Assembly (NCBI GenBank): GCA_905178155.1
Contig: CAJINV010000008.1
Span: forward strand, 558,001-622,000
Source: Amoebophrya sp. A120
Lineage: Eukaryota; Sar; Dinophyceae; Syndiniales; Amoebophryaceae
Reading direction: 5' to 3'
DNA: 64,000 bases
Shown: one piece after another, positions 51,249 through 63,300 of the stretch
Numbering within the stretch: the stretch's first letter is position 1
Layout of the letters: every line of letters begins with the position of its first letter
Position numbers and translations under genes: made by a program
The notes under the pieces: generated by a model
Databases searched by the model: none
Told to the model about the DNA's origin: nothing
What the model saw: only the letters and a program-made list of their open reading frames with translations

Positions 51249-53618
51249 TCAGGCAGTACCAGGGATCTTTTTTTGCAGTTCCCGGACCTCGTTCAGCAGA
51301 AAAGCCACCCGCTCCAAGGGGAATAGCCTCGACTGGTCCGCCTGCGCCAAGGTCCGCTCTAAATCGATTTTTTGCCCGATCTTGTTCAAGAAGCGATCGA
51401 AACTCTTGACCTCTATCGCGACGAAAAAATCTCGGCATCGGTTCGAATACCACAACCGCAGCAGGTTTAGCGCGTACGTTAGCACCTCACTCGCATCCAC
51501 AAGCGAAAAATCTGATCCCAAGAAGGAATCATCCCCTTCCAGCAACGCGCGCAGCACGCTCTCAAATACCGCCGCTAGTCTCGCTTGTTGGTTGTTCTTG
51601 ATCCGTTCGACTCGGGCAATCTCGGCATCCACGGAGTTGCAACTAGTCCCTGTGCAGAGTTTTTCATCTCCCTGCGTACCAAGATCTTTGTGCGTTATCT
51701 CCATCTTCGCAAGGCAGTCCCAGAACTCGGCCTTCACGGAGCTTAGCACAGGTGGCAGCACTTGCTGGTGAGCGCTCGGCTTGAGGCAGTACTGCACCAC
51801 CGGCCTGAAATACTGATCCCAGCGAGTCTCCAGGCCGACCAGCTCCGCCTCCATCGGGCTATTCGGCGCCTTGTCGGATGTTGACTGCTGACGCACGTTA
51901 GCGGCCGCCCTGAATGATACCTCATAGAGGGCCTTCTCCATGTCGCGATACAGTACCGTGCGGGTCTGCGCATCGCGGACGTCCGCGTCTGCGGACTGGA
52001 GGAGGGCCGGCTCCTGCAAAACCAAAGGAGCCCCGGTCGTCGCCGCACTTATCTTTCGCTTCGGCTCGCCGTGGTCTTCGGGGACCGCCGTAGCAAGTGC
52101 CTTCAGAAACTCGAGGTAAAACGCTGGCGGCAGCAATGACAGGTGCCCCGACGGAGGCGGAGTGTCGCACATGACCACCTTCAGCAGGGGTCGGAGGAGG
52201 CTGTCCCACAGATGAAAGGCGGCTGCGAACTTGCGATGCACAAGCAACGCTTCGGTGGCGCACCGCAGATAGTCGTATCGAGTCGCATGGCTCCACACAC
52301 AGGGGAGGTAGGGACCGCATTTTCCGTCTACCTCTACGCTACCGTTTTTGATATTCGCACGTGCCGAAGATAAAACCGATCCGTGCTTATCACTGGGCGG
52401 TGGGGGATCCAGTGGCTGTAGTGAGTCAGCGGTCGTTGCTTTGCTTGTGCCGGAGGAGGCTGTCTCGGGGGAAGGGGCGGAAGTGACAACGGATGTCGTG
52501 CTCTGATTTTTGCGACCCCACACCAGCGAACTGCATTCGGCAAAGTACACGAAGCTGGCCAACCCCAACGGGGAAACTTCGTGCTCGGGCCCACTCTGAG
52601 TTGTCCGGCGAGGAGCAATGCTGGGCCGGTTACTGAAGGACAAGCACGCAGCGGCGCGACACAGGTAATCCATCTGCTGTCGTGTCGACAGTTGCATCTC
52701 GGCCTCGGTCTCGCCCGTGCGGCTCGACTGCAGCACGTCTTCGCATGCTGCAGTGTGCTGCTGTTCCCCTTCCCCCGTGTCCTCTACCAGCGGACATTCG
52801 GGGAAGTCTGCCTCGCCCCTTAGCGTTTTCCCAAAACACGAGAGCACGGGTCGTGACTCCTTATCTTCGCCACAACTCGCCATAAAAATCTTCTCAAACA
52901 GGGCGAAGACAAAGGTCGAAATCGCCTCGGTGGCCATCGTCTCTGGTAAAACGTCCTCGTGGGCTCCCTGCTCCTGCTGCAGCTCCCTCCCGTCTGGCGT
53001 GAGCACGAGGTTCCGCGCGAGCTGGAATGCAGGTCTCGCGAGATACTTCAGTGTCGTCGAAACACTTGCGTGTTTGAACAGCAAAAACGTGTGGGGTAGC
53101 GAATTGCACACGATCCGTGAACGGAAGCGCGTTGCCGGGAGTACGCGAATCTGTCGCACCAAGGATTCCGCGATCAGCCCTTTCGTCTCCCAGGTCCTCC
53201 GCCCCAGGGCGCCACCGGTTCCGGTCTCGCTGTTCGCAGAGGGCAGCATTTGCTGCTCGAGCAGAAAGATAATCTCTTTCGCCTTGTCACTTTTCCGGAG
53301 GAGCTGGGGCCAGTACTTCGTTCGCACGGGCAGCTGGAATCTCGGACAGTCGTGCAGGCGCAGCAGCGCGGGCACCATCACCTCAGCCAGGTGCTGTCCC
53401 GCCAACGCGTCCTTGGCCGACCATTCGACCTGGTCGAGTGCATCAATGAAAGGGCTTTGGCCCTCGGTGTTTGCGGTCGTGCCTGCGAGTGGTCCTCCAC
53501 TGGGGTCGGCAACAACGAATTGCTCCACTTCTTCGTTCACCAGCGCCTGCAATGTTTCCAGGTTCGGAATGTCCTTTTCCCGCTTCGTCGCGGAAGCCTT
53601 CGCGAAAAACCACTCCAT
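51249..53618 (-). CDS. Large helical protein of unknown function
   Basis: One uninterrupted frame of 789 residues from ATG 53618 (MEWFFAKASATKREKDIP...) to KKIPGTA. The sequence is mostly amphipathic helix with acidic and Ser-rich linkers (ADSLQPLDPPPPSD), without signal peptide, membrane span, or motifs I recognise. Repeated helix pairs such as RCATEALLVHRKFAAAFHLWD and VLTYALNLLRLWYSNRCRDF resemble TPR or HEAT-type solenoids, but the match is weak. Codon use is like that of its neighbours, so the gene is probably real. Confidence 0.65.
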   Translation of the reverse strand: MEWFFAKASATKREKDIPNLETLQALVNEEVEQFVVADPSGGPLAGTTANTEGQSPFIDALDQVEWSAKDALAGQHLAEVMVPALLRLHDCPRFQLPVRTKYWPQLLRKSDKAKEIIFLLEQQMLPSANSETGTGGALGRRTWETKGLIAESLVRQIRVLPATRFRSRIVCNSLPHTFLLFKHASVSTTLKYLARPAFQLARNLVLTPDGRELQQEQGAHEDVLPETMATEAISTFVFALFEKIFMASCGEDKESRPVLSCFGKTLRGEADFPECPLVEDTGEGEQQHTAACEDVLQSSRTGETEAEMQLSTRQQMDYLCRAAACLSFSNRPSIAPRRTTQSGPEHEVSPLGLASFVYFAECSSLVWGRKNQSTTSVVTSAPSPETASSGTSKATTADSLQPLDPPPPSDKHGSVLSSARANIKNGSVEVDGKCGPYLPCVWSHATRYDYLRCATEALLVHRKFAAAFHLWDSLLRPLLKVVMCDTPPPSGHLSLLPPAFYLEFLKALATAVPEDHGEPKRKISAATTGAPLVLQEPALLQSADADVRDAQTRTVLYRDMEKALYEVSFRAAANVRQQSTSDKAPNSPMEAELVGLETRWDQYFRPVVQYCLKPSAHQQVLPPVLSSVKAEFWDCLAKMEITHKDLGTQGDEKLCTGTSCNSVDAEIARVERIKNNQQARLAAVFESVLRALLEGDDSFLGSDFSLVDASEVLTYALNLLRLWYSNRCRDFFVAIEVKSFDRFLNKIGQKIDLERTLAQADQSRLFPLERVAFLLNEVRELQKKIPGTA

Positions 53619-54527
53619 TGCGCTTTTACAAAAGAAAATAAAATCGGTCGATGAGTATGGGAATCTTCATCCAGGGGACTACGTAATAGGGCTGCGCGAG
53701 GTAACTATCACGACGTCCATGTCAGTCAATGGAGAGCCTCGTCCAGGTACGGAGAAAAGGGGTCGCGAAAAACCACTGAAAAAAAGTATCCTCTGCTGTT
53801 TTCAAATGCGAACCAGGGCTACGTACTTATTTGATGTGTTATTTTATTCATTGCTCTCAACTCTAATGAGAACTCGAATGATTTTGCAAGAATCAAGCTG
53901 AGCATTTGATGCGTTCCATGGGACCAGTCAATCACACCCACATTTGAGATCCCGTATCTACTGCTTGATCCTGAGTTTTCCTATAGCTCCTGCACATTTG
54001 ATGAAGAACGGCGTCTTAGTCATTGATCAAATTTGCACGAAAAATTCATTTCCAGAGGATCCGTTTTTACAGGTAAGAGCGCATTCTTCCATTTGCCACC
54101 TTGATCTGCCGTCTTTCTCAAAATGCCCGTGAGAGGCGTCAAGGGTTCAAAGACCACCTGAAGAACAGGCTCATTATCGACTTTCTCTGTCCTTTATGTT
54201 TTCTTGCCCCGGTAGCTGGCTTGAATAGCTAGGATGAACTACGATTTAAAATTGATTCGGATGGTGCGGAGCAATATCAGACGACAGATAAAAATTATGC
54301 ACTGTACAAACCACTGCAGCATCGTTGTGTCCGTCCCCGCTGCTGCGACATCATATTCTTGGTTCCGGTCGTGGGAAACTGCTAAAATCAATAATATTGG
54401 TCAAAACTCTGACTTTGTTTTCAACAGGGTTGCGATACGCCGCTCTTCCAGGTCACAGAAACCTTCGTGGTCAGCTCCTATGTTTATTTTACGCTGCTCG
54501 ATTAACTTCCACAGTTCTTTATTTTTT
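53619..54527. other. Intergenic, AT-rich, no gene seen
   Basis: 909 bp upstream of the unknown helical-protein gene and downstream of CPC1/SPEF2. Only short, low-quality frames on both strands; no repeat recognised. Confidence 0.5.
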
Positions 54528-57500
54528 CTAATTGTACTGCGAGAAGAAAAATCCAAGATTGGAGTTGAATTCCTCGGAATTCCACTCCAGAGGCACATTT
54601 GACTTTCGTGGCTTTTCGACACGCGGCGCTGCCTCCGGCGCAATGCGTTCGTTGATCACCCCCGCAACCTGGGTGGAGTCCACGAACCGGAGCCGGTTTT
54701 CGACGGGCAAGCAGTTCTCGATCGCGGTGTGAAGTTTCTGCAAGACTTTCGCTTCCACTCGCCCCTCTTTGTGTTCGCGCGCGGTCAACAGCTCAAAGAA
54801 GGAGGTGTACATCCTGGACTCCTCCGCGCACAAATCCTCGCACTGTTTGCGCGCCCAACTGCGGATTTGTTCCACTTTTGTCAAGTACACCAACCGCTCA
54901 GACACCAGCGCCTGCTGCTCATCCAGCTGCAACGGCGTCGGTGGCCCATCCTCCTCGGTGATCATCGGCTCCAGGGGCCAGCAACACTTGTTCGCGTACT
55001 CCTCCAGTTTCGCCAAAAAAGAAAATTCGTACGTCGCACTGTCCTCGCTCCGCTCCCGCGCCGAGAATGGCTCCGCCTCGTCCTCCGCGGTGCCCTTCGC
55101 GATAGCGATTTTCTCGGGAAGCGGACGCGGTTCTGGGATATTCCGGTTCTGCATCAAGGCGTAAACGTTGCACAGCAGCTGGCTGGTCAGGTGATACCGC
55201 TCTGTCTCGACCGCAACCTGCAATTGCAATTATACGGCTAAAATTTGCTTAAGATCTCCGTCTTCATCCACGTCGAGATCGATGTAGAAAACAAAGACTG
55301 CGGTGAATACCGAGGAGGCCAATTATTTTTTTCCTTAAGATCAGTGCGCAAAAGAAATTAAGGTTAGGACAACATCTAGTCTCCGATCGTGCAAATTAAT
55401 ATCTTCGTTCGTGTGGGTGTGGCGTCTTCAAATCATAGATACTAGATGTACTCGATTACCAGAAGCTCGCTGGCAAGGCAGACAGTGTTGACGGCACCAT
55501 CGACAAACCCGCTGGTCTTGATGTCTTCTATGAAGGCCTGCGTCTCTACCCGCTTCTCCTCGCGGAAGGAGGCAAACTTTTCCCGCATCATTTGCAGTCG
55601 GAGGTGAAATTCTGCTCGCGGTTTATCGTCCAAAATCATGTGTGGGTACTCCGCGTTCCATGAGTTGTACGCTACGATGTACTCGTTGAGGAGGCCCTGT
55701 TTTTCCGGCTTCTCGCGCTCCAAAAATGACACGAACGATTCCCGCAGGTGCGACAATCCTTGGGCCGACTCCCGCAGAAGCTGTTCGTACTTTTGCAGGG
55801 CCAGTTTGCACTTCTCCACATACGGGTCTTGGATTTCCAGCCACTGGCCGTGCAGAAGTTCGAGGTACCGATGCTCCAGTTGTCCACACTTTTTCTGTAC
55901 ATCCTCCAGCGGCAGCAGCAACGACACAGCCTCCGGCTCCGGCACGGCCACGTCTTGTTCACTCTGTCCTGCAGCCGCTGCGTCTACTTCCGGCGATGAA
56001 GCTGGGGCGGCTTCTACAGCGACCGCGTCGACTGCCTGCGCCTGCTCCTCCTCCTCCCCTGCTGGTGGCCCCGAGCTGCTCGCTTCGAGAGCAGGCGCTT
56101 GATTGGTTTCCGGAACGGCTTCCTTTGCACTCGTTCGAGCTTCTAGCAACCCCTGCAATCGTTCGCGCACGTTTTCAAACACGTGCTCCGGTGCGTCTTC
56201 GCCGACGACTTGCAGCCGCGGCATCTCCGAAAGTGGCGCAAAGAGCTTCAAAAAGTCGAGCGTCTCGACCTGATTGACATCGAAGAAGTGCATACGCTCC
56301 ACAAACGTACCCTGCGCCTTCTCCTTCAGATCCAAGGCACGCAGGTTTTCGTACCGGATATCGGCAGGCTTCTTTTGCTGATCATCTGCCACGTTGTAGA
56401 CGGTTCTCGTTGTCAGGTCGATCCGCCGGCCCGCAGAGCGCAGCACCACCGCCTCGCAACTCGCTTCGAGCAACAGGTACAGGTCGTACCCTCCTTGTTG
56501 CGGGACGAACGGCTCCGGCACCTTTGCGGGCCCGGGAATCAGCAGCTCGACGGCCAACTTTCGCTGCGCACCCTCGGTCTCCTCGCACTGCGAGGGTTCG
56601 ATAAACCCGCACAGTGCTTTCTCCAAGAGCCGCATCTCCTCGAGCGTTGCAGGAAAGCCAGACAAGACCCACCCCGTCTTCATGGTCGGTTCCAGGCTCT
56701 TCAGCTTGCACACGATCATGCGGACGTACAGCTCCGGCGGTATCACCTCGCCTTCGTCGAGTAGCTGGACCGCGCGCACTCCGCACTCGCGGAGTTGCAT
56801 CAGGTACTCGTTCGCGCTGGCGTCCACACGCGGGGCGTGTGCATTGGCGTGTAGAGAGTCCAAGGACCCCTCTTGCGGCCGGCCCGCGAGGTTCATGGCT
56901 TGCTGGAGAATTTCCGTGCACTCCAGCGCTTCCACGCCGAATTCATCCGCAAGTTTTCGTGCCACGGTCTTCTTCCCGGCCATAGGCTTGCCTTGCAGAA
57001 CGATTCGCAGCGGCACGTCGGGCAGTGGATCCGCCGGAGGAATGATCTGCTGCGGCTCTGGGTACAGCTGCGTGATGATCTCCTTGAGCAACGTCGATAC
57101 CCGGAAGTTTGTCACGCGGCTGCTCACTACGTCAGGCTCCGGTGTTAACTGCAGCTTGTAGGCCTCCGGCAGCTTTTCCAGCTCTTCCTCCGTCAGTATT
57201 CTCCCCCACGGATTGTTCACTTGCTCTTCGTCCGCCCCACCTTGGGGGGCCTTTGCATCCTCCAACCTGTTCGCGCGAAAAATGGATGATCCAGTCACTG
57301 CCCACTGGTCCTTGCCGTGCAGGTAGCTTTCAAAACTTCCTTCGAGCAGCTCCGCAGACTCAAAATCGAGCTTCTGGGAATCGTCATATGGTCCCGCTTG
57401 GTAGGGCCGCGTGGCCGGCTCCTGGTGCTTCCGATACAGGTCCTCCAGCGGTTCGCTGTTAATGAAGCTATCCATCCAGTTTTTCCACGTTCGGTCGTCG

Positions 57501-59453
57501 AGGGCGCGTTGGTCCGTCAACTCCTGTTGCGCGTTCGCCAGGTTGAGGAGCTCGATCATGCTGTCAGTCACTATATTCTCCACCAGGGTGACGTGGTAGG
57601 CTCGGCGACGAGCAACTCGACCGCGTTCCAGCGCGCGGTACCACTTCGCATCGTTCACCTGCGTTGAACCGAACAACTCCTCCACCTGCAGGTCCCGCAG
57701 CTCCCCGTCGCGCGTCTTCTCCGCCTCGTTTTCCCTTTTCCGCTGCGCGTCGTAGTCTTTCATCCGCAGCCGTCGGTCTTCCCGCATGATGGCTTCGTAC
57801 CGACTGGTCTTCCAGACCAGGTAGTTGATACGCTCCTCTTCCACGCAAGGCTTCGTGAGCTGCTGCAACAAATGCTCCTGGAGGTAGGTATCCTCTTCCA
57901 TTTCGTGCTCCTTGGCGAGATCCACCAGGAATCGCCGCCGTCGCTTTTCCCGCTCTTTCCGGGCCAGGTTGCCGGAGACCTTGCTGTCCTTGATCCGTGC
58001 CAAAAAATCCTTTGCGTCCTTCAACAGCACTTCCGGAGCGGGGACCTGCGCGCTCATCGACGACATCAGGTCTTTGGCAGAAAAGGCTTTGGTTGTTCGC
58101 TGCACCAACGCCGCGCCGCCTCCGGTGCTTTCGTCGTCGTCTTCCGAACGACCGTCGTCGTAGTCTTGCTCTGTAGCTTCCTGCATGTCCAAGGGAATGC
58201 TGCTGCTCTCCGCCTCGCCGCTCGTAAACTTGCGCAGATTTCGTTCAAAGTCCGCGATGCCCTGCGTCACCTCTTGTGTCTTCGTCGCGCGAAGGTGGTG
58301 AACCGCTTGGCGCCGGCGGGTCGAGAGGCGCTGTTTGTAACTGGCCTCCAGACGCTCCCGGTGCCGCTGCCGGGAAAGGTTCGCCTTCCAGTCCATCACC
58401 CCCTGCTCGTTCCACTGGTCCATGAAGGCCCGGTTCCGCTCCACTATGTCCAGGCACACCTTGCGGTGCGTTTCGCGGTCGTCCAGCGCCTTTTCTGCAT
58501 CCACTTTGTCCATTTCCGCTGCGAGCATCTGCTGCGAGAGCTTTTCGCGTTCGAATCGGTTGTACCGCGCCTCCCGCCGCTGCAAAGTTGCGTAGGCGCA
58601 TTGGGCACGCAGTCGGTTGACGAAGAACCTGGACTCTTGCGCGTCCGCCGAGGGTTTGGTATCAAATGCAAACATGTCTGGGTCTGGAAACTTGTAATGC
58701 TGAGTGACTTAGCTAGCATGTGGAGGCCACAAATGCTGGCTCAGCATGGAAAAGTTCCTAGGCTTCTACGTGTATTCTGCATGACAAACTGCGTTTCTGG
58801 ATCACAGAAAAATAGGGCTTTTGGGTAAAAACGAGCATGACAGACTTAAGAGTCTTGCTAGCCTAGCATGACAAAACCTTTCCAGACCCAGACATATTTG
58901 CATTCGATATTTGGGAAGACGAAACGACCGCGCAAGCATTTTGGGATCTTTCACTATCAGACTATCGCTGTGCTGGCTCGCCGGCATGCTGGGACGCTGC
59001 GTCATTGCCACGCGGTCTATCACCATCTTGATCTGGTACAGCAGCTTGAGTGCGCATCCCCGCTTTTTGCTCATGATCGCTTCTGCGTCGTGCGGGAGGA
59101 AGCGAATTCTATCCTGTGCAAAAGTATCGTACTCGTATAAATGCATTACAAATTTCCTCAGCAAGAGAAATAAAATTTGTAATGCTGATTTGCCTTTAAT
59201 GCATGACTGCAATACGAGTACGATACTTTTGCAGAGGATAAATTCCGAGGTTCTTCAGATTCGGCTGCAGCTCCGTGAAGTTCGCAATTTGGTCATCGAT
59301 CAGATCGGTGTCTCGAAACCGGCCGGGGAACTCGAGCTGCTGATTGAATTTCGACAGCAGCGCACCAATCTTGTACCCGTTCGCAAGATCGGCCTCCTCC
59401 TTCGCGTCACTGCCGCCGTACTCCTGCACCCACTTCCAGAGAACCTCCGTCAT
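54528..59453 (-). CDS. SPEF2: CPC1/SPEF2, central-pair protein with CH and adenylate-kinase-like domains
   Basis: Exons 59453-59241, 59104-58910, 58654-55460 and 55217-54528 total 4293 nt, 1430 residues. The first two introns are introners E and D, removed with one copy of their 5-bp duplication. The last is a 242-bp GT/AG intron in phase 0 (ASELL|VAVETERYH). Residues 1-110 form the N-terminal calponin-homology-like domain (MTEVLWKWVQ, LKNLGIRFLP, GCALKLLYQIKMVID). A long coiled coil follows. Near residue 680 comes an adenylate-kinase-like fold (LRIVLQGKPMAGKKTVARKL, TGWVLSGFPATLEEM). More coiled coil and a C-terminal helical region end the protein. In Chlamydomonas CPC1 and mammalian SPEF2 the protein sits on the C1b projection of the central pair and is needed for normal flagellar beating. 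Confidence 0.85.
58660..58909. mobile_element. Introner D (250 bp, same TIR class as A and B)
   Basis: Ends TATCAAATGCAAACATGTCT... and ...GACATATTTGCATTCGATA are inverted repeats of about 29 bp with the GTCTGGGTCTGGA core. The 5-bp duplication TTTGG lies at 58655-58659 and 58910-58914. Removal joins FRLPK to PSADAQE in CPC1/SPEF2. The interior carries GCATGACAA three times and TTGTAATGC once. Confidence 0.92.
59110..59240. mobile_element. Introner E (131 bp, TIR class TATCCTGTGCAAAAGTATCG)
   Basis: Ends TATCCTGTGCAAAAGTATCG... and ...CGATACTTTTGCAGAGGATA are inverted repeats of about 29 bp, so nearly half of the element is TIR. The 5-bp duplication AATTC lies at 59105-59109 and 59241-59245. 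Removal gives LKNLGIRFLPHD in the CH-like domain. The shortest introner here; GCATTACAA and TTGTAATGC lie between the TIRs, themselves as an inverted pair. Confidence 0.92.
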
Positions 59454-60327
59454 TTTGTTGCCGGATTATATGCGCAGCTACCGTCACCTGTGCGAAAATT
59501 ACTTTGGTTAACGTTTGTTGTATACTTCGTTTTTTTCCCAGCAAGATGCACTTGCGGCTGAGGCCTCACGACGAGCGTGACTGCCCACCTGACCCATTCA
59601 ACATGTCATTATGAACTCCTAGAAAGCACGACATTGATACGCTGAACCTGTGTGCGAGCAGTCGGCCACTGGACGAAACAGTTCTTTCTGCCGCCGAAAC
59701 CTTGTGCACCTCCTTGGCTTTACGAGCCCGCTGCGCGTTTGGTCGTGCGCCCAGCTTTGTTGCGTTTCACATGAATTGATTTGTATGTAACACTAAACCT
59801 TCTTCCGTCCCTATTAAAGCACACATTGCACAGCACGTGACAGCTTGACTTACAACACCTATCGAAGTCCGACGACCCCCACCCCCCGGTTTCGAAAAAC
59901 CGAGTAACAGCTCGACGGTTCGCGCTCTTGCTCGCCTCAGTCTCACACGGAACTTCGAAAATAGTTTTACGGCACATGTCCCCCCGTACGGTAGGATTAC
60001 ACTCGTCGATCGCTCGGATGAAAACACCTCTCACTTGCAGTCCGAGCCCGACAATAAACGCTAAAAAGAACGAAGCCGCAACTATTCTTTCTTTTGATTT
60101 GACCTACCACACTCACAGCAATCCAGAAGCGCGAAAAGAGCATTATTTTCGAACACACAACGAGCCATAGTTTCTTTTGAAGCAAGCGGGCGAAAACAAT
60201 CCTGTCGCTTTTTCGTTTCGATTCGCTTTGTGGTAATTTTATTTCATATCATGTGGATGTGCCGTTAGAGCCCGCGCTACTTTGACAGAGACAATGTTGA
60301 ACAAGCTGCAAATGGGAAACTCTGTGG
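59454..60327. other. Intergenic, possibly one tiny frame
   Basis: 874 bp between the CPC1/SPEF2 start and the PRP16 stop. A minus-strand frame ending at 59720 (from ATG about 59976, MCRKTIFEVPCETEA...RAAGS, 83 residues, with CCKSSCHVLCNVC) is Cys-rich but has no other support. Confidence 0.4.
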
Positions 60328-63300
60328 TCAGTCGTTTGACTTGACGGTTTCGTCTATGACCATTTTTCGCTTTTTCTTCCGACCCTGCGTCTGGCCCTGT
60401 TGCGCTCTTCGCGAGCTGTGAAAAACGTCGTCTTCGACTTCTTCGATGGCCTTCCCGCGTACTTGGTTTTTCGTAGGCATCAAGAACACGCCCGACGTCA
60501 TGCTGCCCCCTAGGTCGCTTTTCATCGTTGTCTGTCGGTTCCCATGCCCGTCATCGATCTCCTCCCCGGGGATGGTACTAATTTTATTTCCACCTACTTC
60601 TTCCTCCTCGTCCTGACTTCGCTTGGGCTTCACCGGCGACGTGTTATTGTTGCTGTTCATGGCCTTGACCAAGGTTGAGCGTTTTATTCCCACGCCCGCC
60701 ACCGTCTGCTTCGCGGCCCGGGTCGCAGCGAGCGAATCCTGCTCCTGTTTCTTCAGCGCCGCCAGCCGGTCCTTGTCCAGCTTGGCTTCGTACTCCATCT
60801 TGCGCTGGTTCTCCATGTCCTGCCGGCGCATGGCGTTGTAGTCCGTGCCGGTTTCGCGCACCGAGAAAAACATGGGGCCCATCTCCGCGAGCCAGACCGG
60901 CTCCACCGCGGACACGTAGTTCATGTACTCCTTGGTCGTCAAGACGACCTCGTGGTACACCACGTAGTCGGGCGTGAACCCCATGCCGTACAGCGCCGAC
61001 GTCGGGTGCAGGTGGCACGGCACGGAGGTCCGCAGGTTGATGTACTCCCCCACCCCGCGCATTTTGGCGGCGTTGTGGAAGTAGCCGGAGGTGATGCACT
61101 TCCGGACCGTGTCCCAATCCGTGCCGCAGCTCGTGTTCAGCAGTTTCTGCTGATTCACCAGGTCCTCCAGCTGCATAAACGTCTCGCGCACCTTCTTCAT
61201 GCACTTTGGCTGAATGAAGTGCGTGTTGCACCAGCTCGCGTTGTAGCCGTGCCGCCGCCACTGCTGGTACACGTTCAGCAGCGTCAGGTGGTCCGACTCC
61301 GGCACCTGGAACTTCTCCTTCTGCGCGTCCGATTTTTCCGCCTGCTCCTTGGGGCGGTAGAAGATGTTGGGCGTCTGCAGCATGCTGATCACGATCATCA
61401 CCTCCTGGAGGCACTGCAGCTCGGCGCCCTGCAGCAGCATTTTGGCGAGCGGCGGGTCGACCGGGAAGTCGGACATCTTGCGCCCAATGTCGGTTAAATA
61501 CCCCAGGTTGTCCAAAGCGCCGAGCATCCACAGCTGGTACATGGAGTTTATGATGGTGTCCTGCGGTGGCGGATCGAGAAACTGAAAGTCCAGCAAGTTT
61601 TCCACGCCCAGCGACTTCAGCAGCAGCACCACCTGGGACAGATTCGTGCGCTGGATCTCCGGGATCGACATCTCGTACATCTCCGCGACGAACGCACGCT
61701 CCGTGTATAACCGCCAGCACATGCCCGCCTCCGTCCGGCCCGCGCGCCCCCGGCGCTGGTTCGCGTTGGCCTGGGAGATCGGGGTCACCTGCAGCGAGTC
61801 CATACCGATCTTCGGGTCGTACACCTTCAGCTTGCAGAACCCGCTGTCCACGACGAACTTCACCCCGTCCACGGTCAAACTGGTTTCCGCGATGTTCGTC
61901 GCCACGATCGCCTTGCGGTGGGGCGACGGCTGGAAGATCTTTGCCTGGAGGTCCGAGGGCATGGTGGAGTAGACGGGCAGGATGTTCAGCGGCTTGATGT
62001 TCGGGATCTCTTGCATGCGGTCCGCGAGCAATAGACACGTCGCGTCGATGTCCTCTTGCCCGGTCATGAAGATCAGAATGTCGCCGCGGTCCTGCTGCAC
62101 GTGGATCTCCAGGGCCTGCTGCACGGCAGCATCCACGTAGTCCTGCGCGGCACCCTTTGCGAACAGCGTGTCCACCGGGAAGGTGCGCCCCGGAATGTGG
62201 AACACGGGCACCCCGCCGAAGTACTGCGCGAACCGCGCCGAGTCCATCGTTGCGGAGGTCACGATCAGGCGGAAGTCCCGCCGGCGCGAGGCGGCCTCCT
62301 TCAAAATCCCAAACAAAACGTCGGTGTTCAGGGACCGCTCGTGCGCCTCGTCCATAATCACCGCCGCGTACTTTTCCAGGTCGCAGTCGTTCAGCGTCTC
62401 GCGCAACAGCACCCCGTCCGTCATGTACTTGATCCGGGTGTCCTCCGAAGTGCAGTCCTCGAACCGAATGCTGTACCCGACCAAACCGCCGAGCTCGACC
62501 TCCTTCTCCTCCGACACGCGCTTCGCCACGCTCATCGCGGCCATCCGCCGCGGCTGCGTGCAGCCGATCAGCCCGCCCTCGGAGCAGAAGCCGGCCTCGT
62601 ACAGGTACTGCGTGAGCTGCGTCGTCTTGCCGCTCCCGGTCTCCCCCACGGCAATCACGATCTGGTGCTCGCGCAGCAGACTCAGAAACTCGTCCCGCAC
62701 GGAGAAGACCGGCAGCGCCTCGCGGACCTCCTGCAGCGTGCGGTTCTTCCCGAACTCGGTTTGCGCTTCCTGCTTGATCGCGTTCATCGCGTCCGCGAAC
62801 TGGTTCTCCTTCTTGTAGTCGAGCCGGTCCTCGTCCGCCTCCTCCACCACCGCTTTGTTCTGCTCCTCCTCGTTGGTCTCAATGTTGGCCGTGCCCGCGT
62901 GCGTCTCGGCCGTGACCAACGCGCCCATCGCGGTGTTCTTGTTGTTTGCCTCCCAAAACCGGTCCTTCATTTTGTCTTTCCCCTCCTGGTCGCGGAGCAG
63001 CTTCAGGCTCGCGCAGCCGCTCTTGGCGAGCTTCGCCATGTCGGAGGTGGGATCTTTCACCACCGAGACCATCTCCGCCTGCGTGGTGTAACTGATGCGC
63101 CCGTCGAGGAAGGGCGGCACGGTTTCGCGCACCAAAATGTGCTGCCGACTGCCGGCCGCGTAGTTCTCCTCGTGGAACTTGTCTACGTCGATCTCGCGGT
63201 GCTGGCCCTTGACGCCCGCCTGCCGCATCAACGCCTTCTCCCACTCCTCCATCGCGGCGTTGCGCTCCTTCTCCATCAGCGACTGCTTTTTGCTCTGCAT

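Noticed and set aside
60644-62038. A 464-codon minus-strand frame inside the PRP16 gene
   Set aside because: It is an out-of-phase reading of the helicase exon, rich in Gly/Arg/Ala, with no motif; the helicase frame is unambiguous.
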